A stretch of 64,000 nt of DNA from Synechococcus sp. WH 7805 (lineage in GTDB: Bacteria; Cyanobacteriota; Cyanobacteriia; PCC-6307; Cyanobiaceae), in NCBI RefSeq assembly GCF_000153285.1, contig NZ_CH724168.1, forward strand, positions 1,393,008 to 1,457,007. Direction: 5' to 3'. This document shows positions 19,967-29,219 of the stretch, in pieces (the first letter of the stretch is position 1; the number at the start of each line of letters is the position of its first letter). Under the pieces are notes generated by a model that worked only from the letters and a program-made list of their open reading frames with translations, had not been told where the DNA came from and searched no databases. Both the position numbers and the translations under genes were made by a program.

Positions 19967-21391
19967 ATGGCCCAGTTTGAGAAGCTCACCGCCCCCAGCC
20001 AGGGCACGCCGATCCGCTTCGAGAACGGCCAACCCGTGGTGGCCGACAACCCGATCATCCCTTTCATCCGGGGCGATGGCACTGGCGTGGACATCTGGCC
20101 CGCCACCCAGAAGGTGCTGGATGCAGCCGTAGCCAAGGCTTACGGCGGAACCAAAACCATCGAATGGTTCAAGGTCTACGCCGGTGATGAAGCCTGCGAG
20201 CTCTACGGCACTTATCAGTACCTGCCCGAAGACACCCTTGAAGCAATCCGCAGCTACGGCGTGGCCATCAAAGGGCCCCTCACCACACCGGTGGGCGGCG
20301 GCATTCGTTCGCTGAACGTGGCCCTGCGCCAGATCTTTGATCTCTATTCCTGCGTTCGCCCTTGCCGGTACTACGAAGGCACACCCAGCCCCCACAAACG
20401 TCCCCAAGATCTGGACGTGATCGTGTATCGGGAGAACACCGAAGACATCTATATGGGCGTTGAATGGGAAGCCGATGACGCCGTCGGCCAGGAGCTGCGC
20501 AGGCACCTCAACGAGGTCGTGATCCCCGCTAACGGAAAGTTGGGCAAACGCCAGATCCCGGAAGGCTCAGGCATCGGCATCAAGCCGGTGAGCAAGCACG
20601 GCAGCCAACGCCACATCCGCAAGGCGATTCAGCACGCCCTGCGCCTGGAGGGCAACAAGCGCCACGTGACTCTGGTGCACAAGGGCAACATCATGAAGTT
20701 CACCGAAGGCGCCTTTCGCGACTGGGGCTATGAATTGGCCACGACTGAATTTCGCGATGTCTGCATCACGGAGCGCGAGAGCTGGATCCTCGGCAACCTC
20801 GAGACGGATTCAGCCCTGAGCGTGCAAGCCAACGCCCGCATGATCGAGCCCGGCTACGACAGCCTCACCCCCGAGAAAAAGGCTGACATTGATGCGGAAG
20901 TGCAGGCCGTGATCGATGCCATCGGTTCCAGCCATGGCGGCGGCAAGTGGAAAGAGATGGTGCTGGTCGACGACCGCATCGCCGACAGCATCTTCCAACA
21001 GATCCAGACCCGGCCTCAGGAGTATTCGATTCTGGCCACCCTCAACCTCAACGGCGACTACATTTCCGATGCTGCGGCCGCGATGGTGGGCGGTCTGGGC
21101 ATGGCCCCCGGCGCCAACATCGGCGAAACCGCCGCGATCTTTGAAGCCACCCACGGCACGGCACCGAAACACGCCGGACTTGATCGCATCAACCCCGGGT
21201 CTGTGATCCTAAGCGGCGTGATGATGCTGGAGTTCCTTGGTTGGCAAGAGGCTGCTGACCTGGTGACCCAAGGTTTGAGTGCAGCGATTGCCGACAAACA
21301 GGTCACCTATGACCTCGCTCGCTTGATGGAACCGAAGGTGGATCCGGTGAGCTGCAGCGGCTTCGCCGAAGCGATCATCGAGCGGTTCTAA
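19967..21391 (+). CDS. icd: NADP-dependent isocitrate dehydrogenase
   Basis: Oxidatively decarboxylates isocitrate to 2-oxoglutarate, the carbon skeleton for ammonium assimilation in cyanobacteria. It is 474 residues from the ATG at 19967, which matches usual family starts (MAQFEKLTAPSQG); an ATG at 19940 would add nine. Visible motifs are IPFIRGDGTGVDIW, the substrate loop GGGIRSLNVALRQ, CVRPCRYY, VYRENTEDIYMGVEWE, HKGNIMKFTEG, LNGDYISDAAA and the cofactor region EATHGTAPKHAG. Cyanobacterial enzymes carry an insertion relative to E. coli, consistent with the length. The third unknown membrane paralogue begins 15 bases downstream on the same strand and may be co-transcribed. Confidence 0.97.
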   Translation: MAQFEKLTAPSQGTPIRFENGQPVVADNPIIPFIRGDGTGVDIWPATQKVLDAAVAKAYGGTKTIEWFKVYAGDEACELYGTYQYLPEDTLEAIRSYGVAIKGPLTTPVGGGIRSLNVALRQIFDLYSCVRPCRYYEGTPSPHKRPQDLDVIVYRENTEDIYMGVEWEADDAVGQELRRHLNEVVIPANGKLGKRQIPEGSGIGIKPVSKHGSQRHIRKAIQHALRLEGNKRHVTLVHKGNIMKFTEGAFRDWGYELATTEFRDVCITERESWILGNLETDSALSVQANARMIEPGYDSLTPEKKADIDAEVQAVIDAIGSSHGGGKWKEMVLVDDRIADSIFQQIQTRPQEYSILATLNLNGDYISDAAAAMVGGLGMAPGANIGETAAIFEATHGTAPKHAGLDRINPGSVILSGVMMLEFLGWQEAADLVTQGLSAAIADKQVTYDLARLMEPKVDPVSCSGFAEAIIERF

Positions 21392-21406
21392 GCAAGGCCA
21401 GGGATC

Positions 21407-23278
21407 TTGAACGGGCGAGAGAAACATTGGCTGTTGCGTCTGGCGACGGCGTGGATCGCCCTGAGCGCAGCCGGGATTGGCTTGTGGGTCTGGGTTCGGC
21501 AGCGTCCTCAAGCACTCCCCCCTCCGAATTCCAAGTCAGGCCAAGATCTCCTACTTGGTTACCAGGAGATCACACACAACATCTGGCTGATCGCTCTTGC
21601 CCTGGTCATCATTTGTTTGGTCCAGCGTATTTATGTCAATCGCAAGCGCGAGACGCTGAGATCCGAGCACCAATCCAAACAGCCCATCGAATCGCTGCTG
21701 CGTTTCATCAAAAAGAATCCAATTTCAAGTGCACTCTTCATCGCTTACGGCGTCGCGATGATGTCCGGCATTACTTACCTGCACAAAGACATGCTCGGCT
21801 GGTATCCAGAGCTCGTCAAAGGACACTTTCTCGATAACTTCTCAATCCGACAATCCTTCGTTAGCGAAACAATGCGACGAACCGATTATCGCTTTTTCCC
21901 ACTCGCTCACCAGGACCTTCACATTCTGAGCTGGTTCACCATCCACATCAAAACCTGGATCCTGGTGAGCGTGGCCGAACTGATCAGCATCGTTTTATTG
22001 AGCATCAAGTTCCTCAACGACTTGACATCAAGCAAGCTCGCGAAACAGTCGACCATCCTCTTGCTGACACTCCTCTTTTTAATCCACCCATCAACAGGAA
22101 CCGCCTTCTTTCATGTGATCTACTGCGAGCGGCTGTTGTGCCTTGTTTTCATGCTTTATATCACCACCTATGCATTCTATCGAAAAACATCACATGCATC
22201 TTACTTTTACCTCACTTTTCTTTGGGCACTGCTTGGCATTTACATCAAAGACATTGCCGTCATTCTCTTCATCACACCGGCTGCCTCTTTATGGATAGCG
22301 GACTCGATCACAAACCAATCAAAAGACAAGCCAAATCATCGCCTTGAACATTGGCTTTGCAGCCTGAGCCTTGTCTTTATCGCAAGCTATATCTTTTTAG
22401 CGCTGATCCCCAGCAGCTTTGCCGGAGGGAGTGCCTACAACAACAACGCTCCAGGAGGGTTGGTTCTCGACATTCGCTGCTATCTCTTTGGCGCTGTCGC
22501 CCTGACCAGGGCTGGAGCAATCCTCAGGAGGCGCCTCACATTCACGATCCTGGACTCCATCAACATCACCGCTTTTGCCTACGCCACCGCATTAGCTCTC
22601 ACCTATGCGTTCGACGCCAACAGCTACTTGGCATTACCGGTTCAATTGATCGCAACAATCAACATCGGCTGGGCATGGATGCAACTTATTGAACCCAAGC
22701 AGCGACGCCACCATCAACAAAGCGTCAAGATCATGGCGGCGGCAGCATCAGCAAGCTTGATCATCGGAGCCGATCACACACTGATGGACAAAACCTTCGC
22801 CAAAACGATCGCCGAACAGAAATTCGACCAGGCTTCCACACAAGCAACCTACGAAAAGCTCGATCGAATTTGCAAAAAAGTCCGCGAGTCAGGGGCCAAC
22901 GTGCATCTCATCATCAGCCAGGATTCATGGCTTTCATCCAAACGCCACCTTAATCGCATTCACTACAGATCCCTGATCGAATACGAGCCAGTAAGCAAGG
23001 CGTTCATCGTTAAAGACGGAGCCAACAAAGGCATGCGTTACACACCAGCGCCCGGAGATCTCATTGCCAATGTCGACAAAAACATCAATGTCTTGAATCC
23101 AATCCTGAACGGACTAGAAACTGAGCTCATCTACCGACACAATCCGAGCGAACGCAGCGGAATGATTCTCAGGATCACAGGCATCAAGCAGATGGATCAC
23201 GATCAGTCATCACTGAACGACAGAGTCCCAGACAGTTCCGACAGCATCGGTTCTGCTGCAATCACAATGGATCCATGA
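21407..23278 (+). CDS. Polytopic membrane protein of unknown family, paralogue 3
   Basis: A 623-residue homologue of the two proteins encoded at 3219-6704. It starts with TTG at 21407, and an N-terminal helix (AGIGLWVWVRQR) aligns with that of paralogue 2, supporting the start. Shared blocks are FFPLAHQDLHILSWFT, FFHVIYCERLL, IYIKDIAVILF, PVQLIATINIGWAW and the C-terminal RSLIEY and MRYTPAPGDLI. It differs from its neighbours in being visibly more AT-rich (about half G+C) with different codon choice, suggesting separate acquisition or relaxed selection. It sits between icd and glcF, overlapping glcF by 4 bases (ATGA). Function unknown, with 11-13 predicted helices and a soluble C-terminal domain. 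Confidence 0.86.
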   Translation: MNGREKHWLLRLATAWIALSAAGIGLWVWVRQRPQALPPPNSKSGQDLLLGYQEITHNIWLIALALVIICLVQRIYVNRKRETLRSEHQSKQPIESLLRFIKKNPISSALFIAYGVAMMSGITYLHKDMLGWYPELVKGHFLDNFSIRQSFVSETMRRTDYRFFPLAHQDLHILSWFTIHIKTWILVSVAELISIVLLSIKFLNDLTSSKLAKQSTILLLTLLFLIHPSTGTAFFHVIYCERLLCLVFMLYITTYAFYRKTSHASYFYLTFLWALLGIYIKDIAVILFITPAASLWIADSITNQSKDKPNHRLEHWLCSLSLVFIASYIFLALIPSSFAGGSAYNNNAPGGLVLDIRCYLFGAVALTRAGAILRRRLTFTILDSINITAFAYATALALTYAFDANSYLALPVQLIATINIGWAWMQLIEPKQRRHHQQSVKIMAAAASASLIIGADHTLMDKTFAKTIAEQKFDQASTQATYEKLDRICKKVRESGANVHLIISQDSWLSSKRHLNRIHYRSLIEYEPVSKAFIVKDGANKGMRYTPAPGDLIANVDKNINVLNPILNGLETELIYRHNPSERSGMILRITGIKQMDHDQSSLNDRVPDSSDSIGSAAITMDP

Positions 23279-24588
23279 GCTCGCCGCCCGGTCCTACGCC
23301 TCAAACGCAGAGCTTTGCCGGCCTTCCGGAGAGTGCAACCGACCCCTGCGTGCACTGTGGCTTCTGCCTGCCCACCTGCGCCAGCTACCGGGTGCTGGGC
23401 ACAGAGATGGATTCCCCCCGTGGCCGCATCCACAGCCTCAAGGCGATTGAAGCGGGTGAGCTCGAGCTCGATGCCACCGTGGCCTCCCATTTCGACAGTT
23501 GCCTGGGGTGCTTCGCCTGTGTGAGTGCCTGCCCCTCCGGCGTGCGCTACGACCAGCTGATCGAAGCAACCCGGCCGAAACTGAACACAGCGGAGCTGCG
23601 CAGCCCCTGGCAACAGACCTTCCGGCAGCTCCTACTGGCAGTACTGCCCTATCCCAGCCGCCTACGGGCTTTGCTCACCCCCCTGCGGGCCTATGCGGGA
23701 GGTCCGCTTCAGACCCTGGTCAGGCGAAGCGGTCTTTCCCGCCTACTCGGGCCTCAACTCGAAGCCATGGAAGCGCTGCTGCCGCCGCTGGCGCCGGAAG
23801 GCTTCGCCGATCGGTTCCCGCTGCTAACACCCGCCAGAGGCGAACGGCGCGGCCGGGTGGGCCTGCTGTTGGGCTGCGTGCAACGCTGCTTTGACCCCCA
23901 GGTGAATGCAGCCACCCTGGCCGTTCTTCAGGCCAATGGCTTCGAGGTGGTGATCCCCGTCGACCAGGGCTGCTGTGGTGCGGTCAGTCATCACCAGGGA
24001 CAGATGGAGCAGACCCGCTCCCTGGCCAGCAATCTGGTGCGCAGCTTCGAGGAAGCCGCAGGACCTGAGGGCCTCGACGCCCTGCTGGTGGCTGCATCCG
24101 GCTGCGGCCACACGATGAAGGCCTATGGCGAACTCCTCAGTGACGAGCAAAGCAGCTTTTCCTGCCCCGTGCTCGACGTGCATGAATTTCTGGCAGAACG
24201 AGGCCTGTCGGAACCATTCCGCGCCTCCCTGCAACCCCTACCGATCACCGTGGCGTATCACGATGCTTGCCACATGATTCACGGGCAGGGCATCAGCAGC
24301 GAGCCGCGAGAGTTACTGCGCATGATCCCCGAACTGCAGCTGCGTGAGGCCACGGAAGCTGGTGTGTGCTGCGGCAGTGCCGGGATTTACAACCTGGTGC
24401 AGCCGCAAGAAGCGGCCGAACTGGGACAACTCAAGGTGGAGGATCTGAGCCGCACCGGGGCCAGCGTGATCGCCAGCGCCAACATCGGCTGCACCCTGCA
24501 ACTGCGTCGCCATCTGCAACAGGACGGACCGAAGGTGCTGCATCCGATGGAGCTGCTGGCCCGCGCCGCCGACCTGACCATCGCTTGA
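23275..24588 (+). CDS. glcF: Glycolate dehydrogenase iron-sulfur subunit GlcF
   Basis: Electron-transfer subunit of the membrane-associated glycolate dehydrogenase, which oxidises photorespiratory glycolate to glyoxylate. The 437 residues include two [4Fe-4S] clusters, C25-x2-C28-x2-C31-x3-C35 (CVHCGFCLPTC) and C76-x2-C79-x2-C82-x3-C86 (CLGCFACVSAC). Two later CCG domains follow (GCCGAVSHHQG and VCCGSAGIYN), as in the heterodisulfide-reductase-like family. It overlaps the upstream membrane gene by 4 bases. glcE lies 1.4 kb downstream on the same strand, separated by an opposing kinase gene. The catalytic glcD is not in this window. Confidence 0.93.
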   Translation: MSSPPGPTPQTQSFAGLPESATDPCVHCGFCLPTCASYRVLGTEMDSPRGRIHSLKAIEAGELELDATVASHFDSCLGCFACVSACPSGVRYDQLIEATRPKLNTAELRSPWQQTFRQLLLAVLPYPSRLRALLTPLRAYAGGPLQTLVRRSGLSRLLGPQLEAMEALLPPLAPEGFADRFPLLTPARGERRGRVGLLLGCVQRCFDPQVNAATLAVLQANGFEVVIPVDQGCCGAVSHHQGQMEQTRSLASNLVRSFEEAAGPEGLDALLVAASGCGHTMKAYGELLSDEQSSFSCPVLDVHEFLAERGLSEPFRASLQPLPITVAYHDACHMIHGQGISSEPRELLRMIPELQLREATEAGVCCGSAGIYNLVQPQEAAELGQLKVEDLSRTGASVIASANIGCTLQLRRHLQQDGPKVLHPMELLARAADLTIA

Positions 24589-24609
24589 AAGACTTAGGCC
24601 GCTGTTGAC

Positions 24610-26013
24610 TCAGCCTGACTCCATCAGCCGCCAAGCCTCCGCCAAGGTGCTTGCATCCCCCAGGTTCCCAGGGAAGGTCACGATCGGCAGCCCATCCCAA
24701 GGCAACCCTCGAGGCACCAAAGGACGCACCAGTGACAGGCCCGTCAGCAACTGCCCTTCGAGCTGCACGGCCTCCAGGTCCAGCCCCTCCGCCAGCAGGG
24801 TGCCGGTGGTGATGCCGCCTTTGCTGATCACGTAGCCCAGCTGAGGTGCCCGTGCCGCCACCAGCCTGGCTGTGAGCTGGGCCAGCTCCAAGCCGAACTG
24901 CAGGCGCCGCCTCTGGGACGAAGCACCGTCGCCGAACGTGAGCTCTCCGCGGCTGGTGAACAGCACCGGTGTGCGCCTCCTGGCCAGACATGCCTGCAGA
25001 TGCTCCCCCCACTCGCGCTCGAGATCAGCCAGCAGCAGGTCGGGCGTCCCTCCCTCCAGCACCCGCGCAATCCGCGCCACCGGCAGTTCCAGGCCGGCAC
25101 AACGGTCATCCGTTAGCAGCTCCGCCAATTGCACATCGGCCAGGGGCACATGGGAGCCCACCAGCACTAATCCGGGCAAGGCCACCCCCATTGAATCCCG
25201 ACGACGCAGGCTGGCCAGACCTGCTGCAGAGAGGGGTTGGGGCCCTAAAGGAGTCTTGCCAGCGTTCACCAGACCATTGATCAGACTCGCGGCGGCGCGA
25301 AACAGAAAGCGCTTGCGCCCCTCCAACCGGTGCACAGCAACCCCGAGGGCATCGAGTTGCGCCGGACACTCGGCATCTACCACCACCGGCGCATTGCCCC
25401 GCAAAGCCAACAGCCAGTCCAGCAGAGCTTCTCCGCCCTCAGGGACCTCGTCGACCGCACGATCGAGCAGGTCTCGTCCCAGGCGCAGCACCGAGTGCGC
25501 CGGAATTGTTCCAGCACTCTTTTCTTCAAGCCAGGCATCGAGAGCACTGGTGCTGAAACCAAACAGCCGATCCTGGGCAAACGGCGTGGTGTGCACCGGT
25601 TCGCCGTGTAGCAGATGCACCCCATCCACGGTGGTGCGCCCCCCAGGCAGAAAGGCCGGCACATGCAAGGTGGCATCCACAGGCCCAAAACGAGCTTCCA
25701 GCTCCTCAGCGAGAACGGCCGGTTCGAGCACACCGTGGCCGCGCAACGTGGAATCGCCCCGACTCACCAGCAGGAGTTCGGACTCGGGGATGGCCTCGGC
25801 CTCCAAAGCCTGTTGGAGTGCATCCACGATCTCCCGGTTGCGCTGAGCGGCTTCCTCGGGGGGAAGCGCACGGGTGTTGGCCAGCACAAACAGAAGCGAT
25901 GAACGATGGCGCAGGCCCCGGCGCAGACTGTCCACATCCCAGCGAAGCAACAACGGACAGCTGTGCACCGTCTGGGACCCGGTGGGATCGTCGTCGATCA
26001 CGACAATGGTCAT
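24610..26013 (-). CDS. Four-carbon acid sugar kinase family protein (DUF1537 type)
   Basis: A 467-residue member of the kinase family that phosphorylates four-carbon aldonates such as threonate or erythronate. It starts at ATG 26013, giving the typical N-terminus MTIVVIDDDPTGSQTVHSCP with the DDDPTGS substrate loop; a longer frame to 26049 is unlikely. The middle has SRGDSTLRGHG, and the C-terminal nucleotide-binding region has the glycine-rich YVISKGGITTGTLL and LPIVTFPGNLGD. It stands head to head with glcE, the two start codons sharing bases. The physiological substrate is uncertain; proximity to glycolate genes suggests a role in clearing sugar acids. Confidence 0.85.
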   Translation of the reverse strand: MTIVVIDDDPTGSQTVHSCPLLLRWDVDSLRRGLRHRSSLLFVLANTRALPPEEAAQRNREIVDALQQALEAEAIPESELLLVSRGDSTLRGHGVLEPAVLAEELEARFGPVDATLHVPAFLPGGRTTVDGVHLLHGEPVHTTPFAQDRLFGFSTSALDAWLEEKSAGTIPAHSVLRLGRDLLDRAVDEVPEGGEALLDWLLALRGNAPVVVDAECPAQLDALGVAVHRLEGRKRFLFRAAASLINGLVNAGKTPLGPQPLSAAGLASLRRRDSMGVALPGLVLVGSHVPLADVQLAELLTDDRCAGLELPVARIARVLEGGTPDLLLADLEREWGEHLQACLARRRTPVLFTSRGELTFGDGASSQRRRLQFGLELAQLTARLVAARAPQLGYVISKGGITTGTLLAEGLDLEAVQLEGQLLTGLSLVRPLVPRGLPWDGLPIVTFPGNLGDASTLAEAWRLMESG

Positions 26014-27265
26014 GGCACGATCATCTCGCGCGTTCAGTCCCACCATCACTGAGGCCTTCTCCGAGACGCTGCTGCAGCCGCACAGCGAAGCTGAGCTCAG
26101 CGCGCTGGTGCGCGACCTGCATGGCAGTGGCCGTCCCTGGACGCCTGCAGGGCTGGGAAGTCGCCTGCACTGGGGGCCGCCGCTTCAGCAGGCAGGCCCA
26201 GCCGTGAGCACCCGCCGATTCAACCGGATCATCGACCACGCCGTGGATGACCTCACCATCACCGTGGAGGCCGGGCTGCCCCTGGCCGATCTGCAGAACG
26301 CCCTGGCCGAACACCATCAGTGGCTACCGGTGGACTGGCCCTGGGGCACCGCGAGGGAGCTCGGGAGCAGCGCCGGCACAGTGGGAGGGCTGGTGGCCCG
26401 AGGGCTCTCCGGCAGCCTCCGCCAGCGGCATCTGGGGGTGCGTGATCAACTGATCGGCATCGGCCTGATGCGCAGTGATGGCGTTACCGCCAAGGCCGGC
26501 GGGCGGGTCGTGAAAAACGTGGCCGGCTACGACCTGATGCGGCTGCTCTGCGGCAGCTGGGGCAGCTTGGCCCTGATCACGGAAGTCACCCTGCGGGTGC
26601 AGCCCATCCGCAAGGCCCGTCGCCTGCTGCTGGTGCGCGGAGAGCCGTCCGGCCTGGAGCCCCTTCGCCAAGCGGTGATCCGCGGCGGTTTCACCCCAGA
26701 CTGGATCAACTGGGAAACGACACCCGACCAGGGCTGCACCCTCAGGCTGGGGGTGGCCAGCATCAGCGATGCCGCCGTAGACGCACAGCTGAGTCAAATC
26801 GAAGCCCTGGCCGATGACCTGCGACTGAAGACGGAACGGCAGGCATGGAGCCATCCACTCCCAGCCCCAATCCCTCAAGCGTCAGACCCAGCCTGGTTGC
26901 TACGCCTGAGCCTGCCGCCGGCACGCGGTATCGACCTGCTGAACGACGAAACCTTCCAGCGATTGCAAGGCTGGAGCTGTCAACTGGCCGCAGGAACAGG
27001 CAGCGGCGATGCCTGGCAGGCACAGGGCCCGGCAACCCCCACCTATGCGATTGCAGCATTGCGCCGACAGGTGGTGCGCCTGGGAGGTGAGGTCACGGTG
27101 CTGACTCAACCGTCAGAACCGGACAACAAGCAGGCGCTGGACGCCTGGTTGGATGCTCCCTCCAGGCCCCTGATCGAAGCGGTGAAGCGTCAGTTCGACC
27201 CGAGGCTTCAACTCTCCCGGGGCCGACTGCCTGGGGTCGCTTCCTGGGTAGTCGCAAGTGATTGA
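26006..27265 (+). CDS. glcE: Glycolate dehydrogenase FAD-binding subunit GlcE
   Basis: FAD-linked subunit that works with GlcD and GlcF in glycolate oxidation. It is 419 residues from ATG 26006 (ATG 26012 is equally possible; the frame is open further upstream but inside the divergent kinase gene). The PCMH-type FAD domain is clear: RIIDHAVDDLTITVEAGLPL, LPVDWPWGTARELGSSAGTVGG and KAGGRVVKNVAGYDLMRLLCGSWG. The C-terminal half is less conserved, as is usual for GlcE. Its 3' end overlaps the convergent sulfotransferase gene by 58 bases. Assignment follows from the FAD motifs and the nearby glcF. Confidence 0.88.
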   Translation: MVMARSSRAFSPTITEAFSETLLQPHSEAELSALVRDLHGSGRPWTPAGLGSRLHWGPPLQQAGPAVSTRRFNRIIDHAVDDLTITVEAGLPLADLQNALAEHHQWLPVDWPWGTARELGSSAGTVGGLVARGLSGSLRQRHLGVRDQLIGIGLMRSDGVTAKAGGRVVKNVAGYDLMRLLCGSWGSLALITEVTLRVQPIRKARRLLLVRGEPSGLEPLRQAVIRGGFTPDWINWETTPDQGCTLRLGVASISDAAVDAQLSQIEALADDLRLKTERQAWSHPLPAPIPQASDPAWLLRLSLPPARGIDLLNDETFQRLQGWSCQLAAGTGSGDAWQAQGPATPTYAIAALRRQVVRLGGEVTVLTQPSEPDNKQALDAWLDAPSRPLIEAVKRQFDPRLQLSRGRLPGVASWVVASD

Positions 27266-28293
27266 AGGTGGAGCTCTCGGTAAGCAATGGTGATCACCTT
27301 GGCGTACTTCGCCAGATCAAAGCTGTGGACTTGCATCTGAGGATGTTCATACTCGCGGTCTTGATAGGCATCGGAAGACCACCAACGCGGGTCTTGCTTG
27401 AAATCTGCAGCATCCTGCTCTGACATCCAAGCCGTCAGAGCCTGACTGCTGGTTTTTGTTTGCGTGAGGATCTGCTGAATCAGTTCCCTGTTGATCACCC
27501 ATGGAGCCCGTCGAAAAGCAGTCGAATGGTCATTCAGTGCACGAAGGATTGAAAAATCGATTCCAGAGGCATGCGGCCCCGGACGCAGTTCAGGGAAAGC
27601 TTGGTAAAGCCTTAGAACAACCGCAGGAAGCGAGGAATTGGCAACACTGCCAACAGAAGCAAATGCCGTTGCCTCCAACCCACACAGCATTGCGATGTCC
27701 GTCAGAAGGGTGGGCTTGAGGGGCAACACTCGTAGATCAACCTTAGGGAATCGCTCCTTCACGATGTTCAGTTTGTAATGCCATTGAAGTGATTTCAACA
27801 TCACTGGAAACCAGCGCTCAAAGTTGGGCTCCGATTGCCAGGCACCCCATTGCCACCATGCGGAGTTGATCCATTCCACCGGAGGACGGACCACAACAAT
27901 CATCGTGGTCTTAATCGGAGAGCAGACCTCAATCAGGTCGTTGATCTCCTCACAAAACCCTGGGAGAGAAAAAGCTTGTGCCCAGCCCTCATTCGAGAGA
28001 AACAGAGACGCGCCTGACTGCTCCTTAAAGAATCGGGAGGCCTGTTGTTTTGAACGTTGTGGACGACAGACAAGGATTTCAGCTGCGGCACTTGATGTGT
28101 AACCAAACGCGTTTCTTTGGGCCCGCTCCTTGACGAGCTCGGGACTCAGAACCCTTCCCTTCATCATCGCAATGTAACGAAGGGGATCACCGTCTTTGTC
28201 CACATGCTCTGGACAAAGAGAAAACGCTGACTGAATCGAACTGCTACCGCACTTAGGAAGGCCAAGATGAAGAAAAAGATTCTTGACCCTCAT
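27208..28293 (-). CDS. Sulfotransferase-like protein
   Basis: A 361-residue protein with an N-terminal P-loop-like LFLHLGLPKCGSSSIQS segment, the PAPS 5'-phosphosulfate loop of bacterial sulfotransferase-like proteins. A second conserved block (VVVRPPVEWINSAWW) near the middle is the likely 3'-phosphate site. It is more AT-rich than the metabolic genes around it, so lateral acquisition is plausible. It overlaps the end of glcE by 58 bases, which may mean that its C-terminus is recent or ragged. No glycosyltransferase is adjacent, so the substrate cannot be inferred from context. Confidence 0.75.
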   Translation of the reverse strand: MRVKNLFLHLGLPKCGSSSIQSAFSLCPEHVDKDGDPLRYIAMMKGRVLSPELVKERAQRNAFGYTSSAAAEILVCRPQRSKQQASRFFKEQSGASLFLSNEGWAQAFSLPGFCEEINDLIEVCSPIKTTMIVVVRPPVEWINSAWWQWGAWQSEPNFERWFPVMLKSLQWHYKLNIVKERFPKVDLRVLPLKPTLLTDIAMLCGLEATAFASVGSVANSSLPAVVLRLYQAFPELRPGPHASGIDFSILRALNDHSTAFRRAPWVINRELIQQILTQTKTSSQALTAWMSEQDAADFKQDPRWWSSDAYQDREYEHPQMQVHSFDLAKYAKVITIAYRELHLQSLATTQEATPGSRPRES

Positions 28294-28316
28294 TCGCTCA
28301 GCGCAGGAAATGGCAC

Positions 28317-29183
28317 TTAATCACAATCGCTCACCTCATAGCGGCAGGTGAGGGTGGTGCTCTGGCCGGCGCTCAGTTCCAGCTTGCGATCGCCACTGAC
28401 CAACGATTGCCGCGGCCCCGTCCAGGGTTCAAGGCACACCATCGGGCGAGGGGGCTCGGTCCAGACCACCGTGAGGTCCATGGGTTCTTGGTGCTGCAGC
28501 TGCAGACGGGTGCCAGCCGCTGTGTCAACCAGAGTCACCGGTCCGGACGGACGGGTGAGGAAGTCCACGCCATCGGGTAGACGACCCAACTGTGAGGCCG
28601 TCTCAGCGTCCGCCATCTCAAGGTGATTGAGGCAGCGGGGGGCGAGACCCTCGAGCTGGGTCTGGGCCAGATCGGTCACGTTGAAGTAGGGGTGCAAGCC
28701 GAAGCTGAACGGCATGGCCTCGCCACCGGCCTCGGAGGTGTTGGAAACCGTGGTCACAATCTCCAGAGCGGACGCAACAGGGCGAATCTCCATCTGCACA
28801 TGGAAGGCGAAGGGATAAGCCGCCCGAGTTTCGGCCGTGTCAACGAGGCAGAGCCGCACACCGCTCTGATCCTCGAGCAGTTCGACCGTCCAAGGGAGAT
28901 TGCGAGCGAAACCGTGTTGCTTCAGGGTGTAGGTGCCGCTAGCCAGGGGCAGGCTGTCGTTCGGCAGGTTGCCGCAGATGGGAAACAGCACGGGAATGCC
29001 GCCGCGGATGCTCTTGGCAGGATCGGAGTAGCGCTCCTGATCGAAGTAGAGCACTTCGCGCCCATTGCAGAGCCATTCGCTCACCAGACCACCGCGCTCG
29101 GGCACGACCCTCAGGCGATCACCGCTGCTGGGATGCACATATTCCCAGTGGGCGTAGGGAGCGGACTGCTGGCGGAAGGTCAT
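28317..29183 (-). CDS. Aldose 1-epimerase / glucose-6-phosphate 1-epimerase family protein
   Basis: A 288-residue galactose-mutarotase-fold protein starting at ATG 29183; a GTG at 29189 is an alternative. Motifs include RGGIPVLFPICGN near residue 60, KQHGFARNLPW (substrate-binding His) and PFSFGLHPYFNV (catalytic His), with a late CLEPWTGPR carrying the likely catalytic Glu. The RGG(I)PV.FP pattern is closer to YeaD-type hexose-6-phosphate epimerases than to GalM. It would interconvert anomers of a sugar or sugar phosphate in the cytosol. It is downstream of the hydrolase gene on the same strand with a 36-base gap. Confidence 0.85.
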   Translation of the reverse strand: MTFRQQSAPYAHWEYVHPSSGDRLRVVPERGGLVSEWLCNGREVLYFDQERYSDPAKSIRGGIPVLFPICGNLPNDSLPLASGTYTLKQHGFARNLPWTVELLEDQSGVRLCLVDTAETRAAYPFAFHVQMEIRPVASALEIVTTVSNTSEAGGEAMPFSFGLHPYFNVTDLAQTQLEGLAPRCLNHLEMADAETASQLGRLPDGVDFLTRPSGPVTLVDTAAGTRLQLQHQEPMDLTVVWTEPPRPMVCLEPWTGPRQSLVSGDRKLELSAGQSTTLTCRYEVSDCD

Positions 29184-29219
29184 AGCCACAGGACTTGGAC
29201 ACCCAAGATTGGCCGGAAA

